NCBI GenBank assembly: GCA_015680685.1
Contig: MNCI01018063.1
Coordinates: 82,313-146,312, forward strand
From: Gnetum montanum
Taxonomy: Eukaryota > Streptophyta > Gnetopsida > Gnetales > Gnetaceae
DNA: 64,000 nt
Reading direction: 5' to 3'
In this document: positions 11,387 through 22,422 of the stretch, piece by piece
How the letters are laid out: each line of letters opens with the position of its first letter
How positions within the stretch are numbered: position 1 is the stretch's first letter
Notes under the pieces: generated by a model
The model's input: only the letters and a program-made list of their open reading frames with translations
Database searches by the model: none
Told to the model about the DNA's origin: nothing
Made by a program: the position numbers and the translations under genes

Positions 11387-13057
11387 CATAATTTATAAAA
11401 CAAAATAATCTTTCTTATTTTGATCATCAATCACCTGAAGTCATTAACTATTTGCTTATTTAGTAGCTTTCAATGTTAACACTTTTTACATATAGGCTTT
11501 AATACCAATCGCTTCAATACCAATAAGTTTAGGTGTATAAAAGAAAGTAAGATCCTCAAAGAAATTTTGTAGGCCACTTTTATTATAGACATTGAGGCAC
11601 TTTGTAGGATGCTTATTGTCTGTATCCTCCTCTATATTTTTAATTTATAAAAATAAAATATTTATAAAAGGAATCAAATATTTTATACCAAATATATTAT
11701 TTTAAAAACAATAAATGAAAGTTAAATAGATTAGCTTATTTATACTACTTTATTAAGCTTTTGACTTGGCATAACTACATAGAATCTAAAACCTTACATT
11801 GTCCATGGAATAATGTAATTATGGGACTAAGAAAAACAATTATACCCATATAGACATCCGTTGAACACCATCAGCTATGCATTGATCACTAATTTGTCAA
11901 TGGGTGTTCATTAGGCATGAGTGAAATTCAAGGTAGATCCACCCATAGCATTTTTTATTACACTACATTGACTATACTTGAAAATTTTGGTTGAAGATTG
12001 AGTTAAAGAACTAAATGTATTAAAATTAAATTTCATTCATCATAAATTTCTTGATGGGCTTTTTAGGTATGAATGAAGTTAAGGTGAGTCCATTCATAGC
12101 ATTTTTTAATATACTACATTAGATCACCCTAATATGAACATTTTAAAGGAAGAGTTAAAACACAAAATTGAAATTGCATTCATTGTTAATGTTCTTCAAA
12201 ACTAGAATATCCCTATTCTATTCTTATCCAGTCACAGTTTCAAGCATGTTAACTTCAAAAATTCAAATACATAATATAAAAGAATATCGAATGTGATAAC
12301 TAAGTAGTATTTTATAATCATAAAAGGTAATCAACTTTGTTTCCAATAAAAAATTATCCTTCTAATCTCAAAATTCATTCATAGATTTATAGCCTTAAGC
12401 CTCACAAAAATAGCTGAGTTGTACCTCTACTAAACTCATTTCTCTAATTTTAGAGTGTTATTCCTATGTAGGGTAGGAGAGCTTTATATATTAACTTCTT
12501 AAAATGATTTACACCCACAATATTTCATTGTTGTGTTAGGTCATTTAAAGATACATTGAAATCGCGTGCTAGAGGAGATGGTCAAGATATTAAAACATGA
12601 TTGATATCCCTCAAAATCCCAAATCTAAGATATTTATCATACTCAATCATGCTTCAAGCACATAACTAAGGCTTGTTCAAAAATAATTTGAATCTTGGTG
12701 TTGAAGCTCTACAATGCCATTTAGCATATATAGAATTATGATTATTGGTAAATAAAATTTGTTATGTAATTGACTTCATCAATGTTTACCTAGTAAATAT
12801 ATCATTGTTTTATAGTTTCCATGCCTCTCCATGTAGGAGATGCATTCATGATTTTAAGAGGTATATGAAATGACATACTAATATACAAATATTTGGCATT
12901 TATAACATTAATCTAAGGCTTATTTTAACTTTGTATATACCAAGCATGCTTGCCTAAAAATACTAAATTTAGAAGTTCTAATTATTTTAAACTCCATTCA
13001 CTAAGAGATGATGACTCACAAATATTGTTCTAAGATTTAGTATACAAGGCTTAAGGA
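11387..13057. other. AT-rich spacer
   Basis: Nothing recognised. A short motif recurs near 11820-12130 ('tcattaggcatgagtgaa' and 'tttaggtatgaatgaag', each followed by 'catagcattttttatta'-like text), suggesting a weak local duplication. Confidence 0.5.
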
Positions 13058-13062
13058 AATGA

Positions 13063-14295
13063 TGTTGACCTTTTGATATGTTAAAATCTTAAGGAAAATG
13101 GAGAATATGAAAATGTGTTTATAGTCTAGTAGGGCCATAAATGAGCAAGGACTTCAAAACAAGAGTTGAGTTTGAAAACAAGATCTACATTGAGATGTCA
13201 TGAGATCTACGTAGAGATTTCGTTATGAAGACTACATAGGAAAGATGAGAGCATGAACATGTATGACAATTGTAAGCTACTCCAAGGTAGGGAAGAAGCT
13301 AGATCAATGAAAAAAATCCTTAATAACTATATCTCAAAAGTTAAGAAAACATTTCCAAGAAATAGAAGATGTCTTGGCCGAGAGGAGTGCATTCACAGGA
13401 AGACGTCTCCCAAAAAAGGAGATGTTTTCTTTAAAAGAAGACAACTCCCTAGAGACATCTCATTCATGAAGGAGGCATCTCCCTAGAATTGATGTTGAAT
13501 TTAGAGAGACATTCTAATCTCGAAGGAGACATCTATACTAGCCATTGGATAGACATTGCATAAATTCCTAGGTGTTTTTGGAAACTCCGATGCTATAAGA
13601 AGACTCCAAATTCTTGTGGACTCAGCAGGTGTTGTCAACATCAAAGAAATCAATGTCATATCTATCCTGTTATACTCTTTTCCTACATTGTCACATCATT
13701 TGCTTGGTTGTATGTTAATTATATGTTAAATTGAGCCTCAATTTCAAGGTCTTGTAATTGTAGTTACATTCTTTCTTGTTACCTTGCAGGGTCGATGTGC
13801 TTCTTGCAAGAAGGCATTTGTATTGAGCTTGTCGACATCCTACAAGATTGAGTGGTTTTGCAATGTCAAAACACTTTGGAGCAAAGCTTAATTTTGTAAA
13901 GGTTGTGAGATAATTGAAATCACATTTTGAGCTTGTTGGGACCTTGTGGGGCTGAGTGGTTTCATAGAGATGAAATACTTCAATGCGAAGCTCAAAGTTT
14001 GTATAAGGTGTGGTTCCCTTAAAACCACATTTTGAGCTTGTTGGAACCTTGTGGGGTTGAGTGGTTTCATAGTGATGAAACACTTAGAAGTGAAGCTCAA
14101 AGATTGTAAAGGTTGTGGAGCCCTTCAAACCACATGTTTGAAGAAACAAAGTCTAAAGGTATGCACAGATTCTACCCTCCAAGTGTGGACATACCCAAGT
14201 TGGGTAACCATGTAAAATTTATCTTTGATTTTGGTGGCTACAACAATTTAAATTGGGGAACTTATTCAATCCCTCTTCTATGTTCTCGATCCTCA
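13063..14295 (+). repeat. 5' LTR of the copia element, with internal tandem repeats
   Basis: Within this LTR, a ~105-base unit is repeated three times (starts near 13823, 13927 and 14032). Each begins TTGAGCTTGT.GG.ACCT and contains GAGTGGTTT..A...TGAAA. Minus-strand ORFs over this region are by-products of the repeat. Confidence 0.85.
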
Positions 14296-14297
14296 AG

Positions 14298-14309
14298 TGG
14301 TATCAAAGC
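14298..14309 (+). promoter_or_regulatory. Primer-binding site of the copia element
   Basis: TGGTATCAAAGC lies two bases after the 5' LTR and matches the usual plant copia site for initiator Met tRNA except for A in place of G in CAGAGC. It fixes the plus orientation. Confidence 0.8.
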
Positions 14310-14351
14310 TTGATACTCTTGGTTTTGAGTGTAACAACTCAAGAGTAAACA

Positions 14352-15600
14352 ATGGAAGAAGGATCATACATCAAGTCACCAATGTTTAATAGGATTAATG
14401 TTACATGCTAGAAGATTCAAATGCAAAAATTCTTTAGGTACATGAGGCTCATATTTTTCGTATTCATCTTGGATGGATACACTCAACTCATCAACAACAT
14501 GTTGGATAGCAAAGGTAAGAAAAGAGGTAAGTAATCTAAACTTTCAAATTTTGATGCTTTTTTTATAAAATGCTAGATATGTGGTGGAAGAGGCCATACA
14601 GCCTTTGAATGCCCCAATTCTTACAACTTTCAAGAGAAAGAGTATAGTGAAGAAATGAGAAGAATAGCATCCATACAAGTTGGGATGATGAAGAGGAATC
14701 AACTCAAGATGATAAAAAGGCAAAAAATATATACACTAGTTAGGATGACAGAGACCAAAGTGAAGAAGAGGTGGTGGATGATAGATGACAATGGTAGGCT
14801 CTCAGATAATGATTAATTTGAAAATGATGAGGAGAGGTATGACCTATTGTGTAAGGAACTTCTATCTTTTCAAAGTCTATGTATAAATTTGAATAAGCAA
14901 ATCAAAACCAAGGATTTAAGAGGTTTCTTCATTAAATATAATGATTTTACATCTCATAAAAAAAAATCTCAGACCTGAGGGCTAAGAATAAAAAGCTAAA
15001 CTTGTCTTATGAGCATAGTAAGAAAGAGCTTGCAAATGCTAAACTTCTAAATCAGAGGTTGTTCAAAGGAAAAGAATCCATTTGGATAGTTCTTGTGGAA
15101 GGAAGAAGTCCACATGATAAAAGTGGACTAGGATGTTGTTCAAAAGAACAAAGATCTACAACAACCTCATTTGAATAAGAAAGCACTTCAAAGATTGAGG
15201 TAACCACTAGCACTACAGGTAACCAAAAGGTAACTACAAGGTTTGATAATTTCAACAAAAGTTTTAGCTATTTTTACTGTAATAATTTTGGACACATACA
15301 ATAGAATTACAATATGTTTTATCATATAAACACTTGATCATATCATTAGACTCCTTGTTCTTACCCAAATTCACCTAGAAAGGAAATTTTGTAGGACAAA
15401 AAGGAATGAAGGATAAATCAAAAGGGTAAAGAGAACAAAAAGGTGTGGAGAATCAAGAGAAAAGAAGGAAGTGAAAGAACTCTCAACAATTTTGTGAAAG
15501 GAAGCAGGATGTTAGAAATAAATGAAATTGGTTTGAAAGGAGGAACTTCGAAAGAAGAACCTTAGTTCCAATCTCCTTAAACATCTTTATCTTCATCAAC
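14352..15600 (+). pseudogene. Decayed copia gag
   Basis: The first ATG after the primer site (14352) opens with MEEGSYIKSPMFNRINV, like the N-terminus of plant copia Gag. The expected Trp shortly after is TAG. A CCHC zinc-knuckle pattern C-x2-C-x4-H-x4-C lies at 14571-14612 (CGGRGHTAFEC at its end), again with TAG inside. A second degenerate knuckle lies near 15265-15310 (YCNNFGHI). Between them are Lys/Glu-rich stretches. Gag packages element RNA. With several stops, no protein is expected. Confidence 0.65.
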
Positions 15601-17520
15601 AAGCAAGGAAACTAATGGTAAGTATAGTTATAATCATTATACCTTGACTTGATGAGGTTAAACTAGATTAGTTTATTTTCATGATTGAATAGAAGCTTGT
15701 GCTACTTTTTTATTGATAAATCATCTTTTGGATTCTTAATTAGCATGTATTGGTTTCAAGTGGTTTAAAACCCTTGATTGTAATTCATGGATCAAAAGCT
15801 TTTTTTTTTTAACATTCATTGTTGTTTAAACATATATGTCTTGTGTTCCATATGATATGGCATTGTTTCTTCCCTCTAAAATCATAAAGTCCAATTGCTT
15901 TTAGATGATTTTTAATGTATGATAATTGAAGCATTTGAATTGGTACCTCTAATGTAATTCATGCATCTTCTAAGAAAAGAAACATTTCAAAATTAATTCC
16001 TTGAGCACATGAATTATTTACTATCTTTATCATAAAGTACTATTAATAAGGGGCCTTACTCTCAAAAGTCTCCAAACTTGATCTTGATATGGTGCTCTAG
16101 ATTTATGGAGATATCACCCACCCCTTGTGTATTTCTTAAAGTATGAATGATGTTATGTGTGTTTTCTCGTGTTGAATTTTTTATGATGATTTCAAGGTTT
16201 TTTGCCATGTTTTGGAGTGTTTTAGACTTATCTGGAAAATTTTAGAAGGTTTTGGGAGCCCTGGGAACTTGTTTGGAGGTGTTTGGAGGTTCCAGACCTC
16301 AAAATGAGCATCTTTATTTTTTTCCTTGGTAGGATATACATCTACTCTAATAGTTAGACATCTTAGCTACATACAAGATGTCTACTATGTCTTCAAGACA
16401 TTTAGTATAGATTTAACTAGATGAATTACAATAGATGTTTCAAAAGATGTGTCATATATGCAAGGGGAGCATCAATGTAGGGGGAGGCTTGAGTGATTCT
16501 CTCAAAGATATGATATCATAATTGTAAGCTTCCAATCTATAGCACCTATATTAGAAAATAAGCAAGGAAGAGCATATTCATTTGGTAAATTTTTGAAAGT
16601 AAAATATGATATTTATTTATCAATCTTTAAAATCCTTAACTAAAAATGGTCTTTATTGGTGAAAGCTCTTGAACTTTATATGTTATATAAACTTACTTGT
16701 GACTACTATGTTAAGGATTTAATGGTTCATGTCTAACCTTTTGTTGTTGAGAATGTATTGTTTTAAGTACCTAAGGTACTTATTGCAAATTTGAGTTGAG
16801 AAGTACTCACCTTAGAGATCTCAAGTACTCACAATGGTATATTGAAACTAGAAAAAGTATTCATAATCTCTTTTGATAAGGAATGAGATATATATATATA
16901 TATATAGTATTTCTACTCTCAATATGATTTCATATCTTAGTTTATGATTTTTTTTTTTTGGTAAAAAGATGATTGATTGTATTTGATCTTTTGATATATT
17001 TAGCATGATAAGATGTGTTGCTTTGTCTTAAAAGTTGAATGTGCATGTTTTTACTCACTTGCCATGAAATTGCTATTCCTTATCTTTTTGTTAATGTTTC
17101 AAAATGAGTAGAGTATTGGATGATTATAGAATCATGAGATATTTGTTTATTTATTACTAATGGCTTATTGGTTCAAAGACAGGTTACTTGATCTTCAGTT
17201 CTTAGACTTTGGAGTTTGGCCTTTAGTTTATAAATTCTCTTGGATATCAATTGAATTGATTGGATTAGTTATGCTTGAATTAGTTGTGATTCATTGATTA
17301 TCTAACTTGGTCTATGAGGAAATAAGGAACAACTCTTAATGGAATTTGGTTTTTCTTAATCAAACCTATGAAATCTTTAACTAATATCCATCAAGTTTTC
17401 TTCCTTAGTTAAATGTTTGTATTTTTATGGGATTGTCATATGATGTTCTGTAGCTACGATGGAACTTTATTGAGAATTATGATTGGTCCTTAATTTTCCC
17501 ACCTCTTTTCGGGTGCAGCC
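15601..17520 (+). other. Non-coding interior of the copia element
   Basis: AT-rich sequence between gag and the first purine tract, where pol would lie in an autonomous element. No pol motif was found in any frame. A short (TA)n run lies near 16890-16910. Confidence 0.55.
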
Positions 17521-17723
17521 AAAAAGGGGGAAGAGAGTAGAATATTTAGTTAGAATCAAGATGTCAAGCATGGTAACTTTATATATTTTGCTAATGAATT
17601 ATACTTTGATATATCTATATATACATTCATGCCGTTTAGCTTTGAAATATCTCTGTGCTATATTTCCTTAGGATATACTAACTTATTTTCTTAATTTTTG
17701 GACATCAACAAAAAGGGGGAGAT

Positions 17724-18973
17724 TGTTGAATTTTTAGTATGTCAAAACCTTAAGGAAAATAAAGAATATGGAAATATTTTTGTAGTCTAGTAGGGCCATA
17801 AATGAGCAAGGACTTCAGAACAAGATTTGAGTTTGAAAACAAGATCTATGTTGAGATGTCATGAGATCTATCTAGAGATGTCATAATGAAGACTTCATAG
17901 GAAATATGAAAGCATGGATATGTATAACAACTTTGCTACAAGGATTGGGAAGAAACCAAATCAATAAGAAAAAGCCTCAAGAACTAGTGCTCAATAGTTG
18001 AGAAGATGTCTTTAAGAAACAGAGGACGTCTTGACCAAGAGAAGTGTATTCATAGGAAGATGTTTTCGAAAAATAGGAAATGTCTTCTTTTAAAAGAAGA
18101 AATCTCCCCAGGGACATCCCATTCATGAAGTAGACATCTCCCTAGAATTGACAATAAATTCAAAGACACATCCCAATCTTGAAGGATACATTTTCATTAG
18201 CCATTGGATAGCTATTGCATGAATTTCGAGGTATTTTCAGGATCTCTGATGCTATAAGAAGACTCCAAATTCTTGGGAATTAAGCAAGTGTTGTCAACAT
18301 TAAGGTAATCATTATCATATCTATCCTCTTGTACTCTTTTCCTACATTGTCACATCATTTTCTTGGTTGTATGTTAATTGTATGTTGAATTGAGCCTTAA
18401 TGGAAAGGTCTTGTAATTGTAGTTACATTATTTCCTTGATTTTTACATTCTTTCTCTTTGCCTTGTGGGGTTAATGTGCTTCTTACGAGAAGGCATCTAT
18501 ATTGAGCTTGTCGGGATCCTAGAGGATTGAGTGGTTTTGTAGCATCAAAACATTCTAGAGCGAAGCTTAATTTTGTAAAGGTTGTGGGATCCTTGAAATG
18601 ACATTCTGAGCTTGTTGGGACCTTGCGAGGTTCAGTGGTTTCATAGCAATGAAACACTCAGATGCAAAGCTCAAAGCTTGTATAGGGTGTGGTTCTCTTC
18701 AAACCACATTTTGAAATTGTTGGGACCTTGTGAGGTTGAGTGGTTTTCTAGCGATGAAACACTCACGAGTGGAGCTCAAATCTTGTAAAGGTTGTGGTGC
18801 CCTTCAAACAACATTTTTGAAGAAATAAAGTTCAAAGGTGTGCACACATTCTACCCTTTGAGTGTGGACGTACCCAAGTCAGGAAACCATGTAAATTTTG
18901 TCTTTGACTTTGGTGGCTATAGTAATTTAAATTGGGGAACTTATTCAAGCCCCTTCTAAGTTCTTTATCCTCA
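17724..18973 (+). repeat. 3' LTR of the copia element
   Basis: Matches the 5' LTR throughout with many substitutions and has the same three ~105-base internal units (starts near 18503, 18607 and 18711). The array therefore predates this insertion. Confidence 0.85.
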
Positions 18974-18978
18974 AATGA

Positions 18979-20878
18979 TGTTGACCAAATAAAATAACTC
19001 TTAAATTTTTTGAAATTGACCTAGTAACTGTTTACATATAAGGAAACAACATTATAAATAGAGTCATGTTATGATTACTAATAAACATAGAACCTACCAA
19101 TAAAATTATAAATTTAATAATAAACATAGAACCTCTTAATATATAATAAGTAAAATTTTGAAGAAAAGTTTTAAATTGCTAAATTTTATTAAAATATGCC
19201 ACCAATCCATGTGGGTAAAATAGTATTGATTTCGATTAATATTATTAAAGTGAATTCTAAAGATTCTTTAACTTACCATTACATAAAGAAATTTTATTTA
19301 TTAATCCTCTATAATGTTTAGAGGAGTTATCATTTTTGATGGGTTCTACAAAGGGTGATTCAAAAATTTTAGAAAATAATAGTTTGGTTTCAAATAAAAA
19401 ATTCATTAGCAATCCTTACATTAATGGTATTCATGATAAAATAGCTAGATTTTTTTAAAAAAAATGATGTTATAATGATCATAACTTACTATATATTTAT
19501 AATTTAACCAAAATGATCTTCTTCTTTTTAAAAAAAAAATAGCTTTTTTATTTACAAAGATCTAGGAGGATCAATTGAATATAGGTGTTAGACTTTGAAC
19601 AACTTGTAATTATGGGATCTGACTATTTATGATCATGGTTGTGAGAAGGAAAGGTTAGGTTATGGGTTTGTAAAATTGCAAAGTCATGTCCAAATTCAAA
19701 AGTGTTTTTGTTTTCTATGGTAGAAACTCTATAAGAGAATTAGGTATTAGCAAGGTGCAATGGAGCTAAACATAGAATTAGTAATTTGTAAAATATTTAA
19801 ACATTATCTAGAATTGATATTTCATATGTGATTCATATATCATCATCAACCTAGCCTTGTCCCAACAAAATAGGGAATTTTGAGTCATTTGCTTATTTCA
19901 ACTCTCAAATGATGAGATTTCATTTGTGCTTTTCTAACTATGCACTACAAATAGTGAGGAATAGCAATAGCTAACTAGTTTACTTTTCAATAAACACTTT
20001 TCCTAATATTATTCAAAGAGAAATGTTTCTTTCCTTTTACATTTTTCCAAAATTTTTTGAAATATGTTTTTTGTTTCATCAATTTGGAAACTTATTAAAA
20101 TAAAAATAAAGAATGTGCTCTTAAACATTCCATTTAATGAGCCATAAAATTCTTTCATGAAATCATGCACCTTAAGTTGCCAACATTACCTTTTATGTTA
20201 TTTATTTAATGAGAATTCAAAGAGATTATGAGTATATGCTATAAACGGATAAATAGCTTAACATCTAAGGGCATCATCTCTACTTTAAGGATCATAATAA
20301 CATATTCTATTCTTTACTTTGAATTCATCCAATAAGAAAAAATTTCAAAAGATTTGTTTAGGATGCCATACAATACAATCATAAAAAATAGATGGTTGAA
20401 TAAGCATCATAGATGTTTTTTCAACAAAAAAGGCTACATTAAGCTAACTAATAAAAAAATTAATTTATAAGGTCCTCAACCTTATAATCTATTTTTTAGG
20501 CTTCATGTGTTAGAACATTTTTATTAAAAGAATTTAAAATTTGATGAAGGAAAATGAAAGGGACATGTCCTTACAAAATGAATTTGTAAGTATTTGATAG
20601 GTAGATATAATGAATAATGACACTAAATAGTTAATAAAAATTTTGTTTGTTCAATTTACTATACCAAATTAATTTTGGGTACTCCTATGAAATGTTATAA
20701 GTAGGAGACCATGTACTTATTATCAAAGTAAGAGATTTTTGAAGACTTAACTCTCACATTACTCTCAATTGCTCATAGCTCTACCTACATTATTTACAAT
20801 CATTAATATAAACTCTTTATATTATTTAATTTCAACTCACCTAGACATGCTAAGCCAAACTACAGCTTTCATACTAGT
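18979..20878. other. AT-rich spacer with an RTE 3' fragment
   Basis: Mostly unassigned AT-rich DNA. At 19847-19890 the block 'atcatcatcaacctagcctt' followed by 'gtcccaacaaaatagg' matches the RTE 3' end seen at 1395-1435 and marks another short minus-strand RTE remnant. No gene was recognised. Confidence 0.55.
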
Positions 20879-20930
20879 AATATTAAGATAAAAAAATAGT
20901 ATACTTATCCATTCGAAGACAGATTGGAAA

Positions 20931-21848
20931 ATGAAGCCGTTGACAGAGGACACCAGGCGGGCACAGTCGGACACGGTGACCCAGGAGCACACGATAGCAC
21001 AAGCGAACACGATGACATAGGCGACCACGGTGGCACAGGTGGATGCAGAGACCCAGGTGACCAAAGAGACCTAGACGAATGATATGAATGACGTAAGGGA
21101 GGTCGAGGTGGAGAACATGCAGGACACTCTCAAAGGTTTCAGAGAGTTCACCAGCTACTCATGGGAGGGGATGGTGCTGCGGATAAAGGTCGATTGCTCA
21201 ACTGCGGGCACATTGGAACGGTTGGAGCATAGCCTGATCAACAAGTTCGTGTCAGAGGGAGTGAGGCCATGGATGGATTTGATTAGGAGATGGGTCCGGT
21301 CGGTTTGGGGGTTGGATACGGTGATGGTCAAAAGCCTAGCTAACGACCGTCTCCTGTTTTGCTTCACCTCGGCAGTGGACAGGGAATGCATCTTGGTGGA
21401 GGGGCCTTGATTTTATGGGGCACGGGGATTGGTGTTGGCACCGTGGTGCCCAGGGATGCACCGTGATAAAGACCTATTTCAATGGGCACCAGTTTGGGTT
21501 CAGTTACATGGTCTTCCTCTGGAATACTGGTCAACAAATTTCCTGCAATCGATGGCTATGTTATTCAGCGAGTTTATTAAATTTGACCCATTCATCGAGG
21601 GGATGGACCATTTGGGGTTTACGTGGTTTTGTGTGTGGAGGTCCCTACGCTCCGTAGACCATGTTGATGAACTTGTGCTGGACACCGACCTCAGAGAGGA
21701 GCGGGTCCGTGTACAGTTTGAAAATCTACCGAAGGGAGTCCTGGCCTTGCCTATGGACATGACTAATGGGGGAAACCCTGCAAAACAAGGCCGTACCACC
21801 CCCAAACTTAATGACAAGGGTTGGCAGCTCATCGGGAAAAAGGGTTAG
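20931..21848 (+). pseudogene. LINE ORF1 (DUF4283-like RNA-binding protein), stopped
   Basis: One frame of about 305 codons starts at ATG 20931. It has in-frame TAG at 21018 and 21072 and TGA at 21408, where the minus copy has Trp. The N-terminus is Thr/Gln/Ala-rich. The central part (MVLRIKV, LINKFVSEG, MDLIRRWVRSVWGLDT) and the block APVWVQLHGLPLEYWS are typical of DUF4283 proteins of plant L1 ORF1. It ends GWQLIGKKG then TAG. A conserved tail in another frame (YSTLIGAGA, near 22080-22100) matches the minus copy, so ORF1 once ran further. No CCHC knuckle was seen. Its expected role is coating LINE RNA. Confidence 0.82.
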
Positions 21849-22422
21849 GTGGACAACAAGGGCTCGCTAGCACCCGCAGGTGTTGCAAAGAGTAAGGTGG
21901 GGGTTCCGCATCGTAAGGTGGGGGTTCGATAGAGTAAGGTGGGGGCTACCTCCGGGCATGGTCTGGTCATCCTTTGCCACGGAAAACCAGGGGGGACCAT
22001 CAGGGGCCTCAAGTGGTGGAGGACCATTGGCTGGTAACCAGGATGGTCAGCCAGGCATGATGGGTAAGGCTCCTTACAGCACCCTAATTGGGGCGGGTGC
22101 CTAGACTGATGCAGGAGCCATGACGAGCTACAATGGCTCACTCCAAATCCCCAAGACGGGGGGTAGGCTCGTCGTAGGGGGGATAGACACTACCACCACT
22201 AACTGACTAGATCACCACTAGTAGGGGTTCGGAGCAGTCCAAAATACTCAAAGGTTGCCGGGGGGTGCCGCAAGAGAAGGGGATGGAGGTCACCTAGTCG
22301 ATGCCCAAGGTTGGATGCCCTGACAGTGCCCACACCCGGCACATGGCCATGCAACTATATGTCGACTTGGGAGTGCAACCTACACTCTGGGAGGTTTACA
22401 ATAGACATTCATCTATTTCACC

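Larger units (their letters stand above)
13063..18973 (+). mobile_element. Ty1/copia-type LTR retrotransposon, gag only
   Basis: Direct LTRs of about 1.23 and 1.25 kb (13063-14295 and 17724-18973) begin TGTTGA and end CCTCA. The 5' LTR is followed by TGGTATCAAAGC (14298-14309), one change from the usual initiator-Met-tRNA primer site. AAAAAGGGGGAGA (17710-17722) precedes the 3' LTR, and a second purine tract of the same type lies at 17521-17537. Flanking AATGA (13058-13062 and 18974-18978) is a 5-bp target duplication. The 3.4 kb interior has a decayed gag, then AT-rich sequence. No protease, integrase, RT or RNase H was found. Repeated polypurine tracts are reported for Sirevirus-lineage copia elements, but lineage cannot be fixed without pol. 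Confidence 0.88.

Noticed and set aside
13715-14100. Minus-strand ORFs with repeated ETTQPHKVPTSSKC blocks
   Set aside because: They arise from the ~105-base tandem repeats in the copia LTR and recur, shifted, in the 3' LTR. No independent coding signal.
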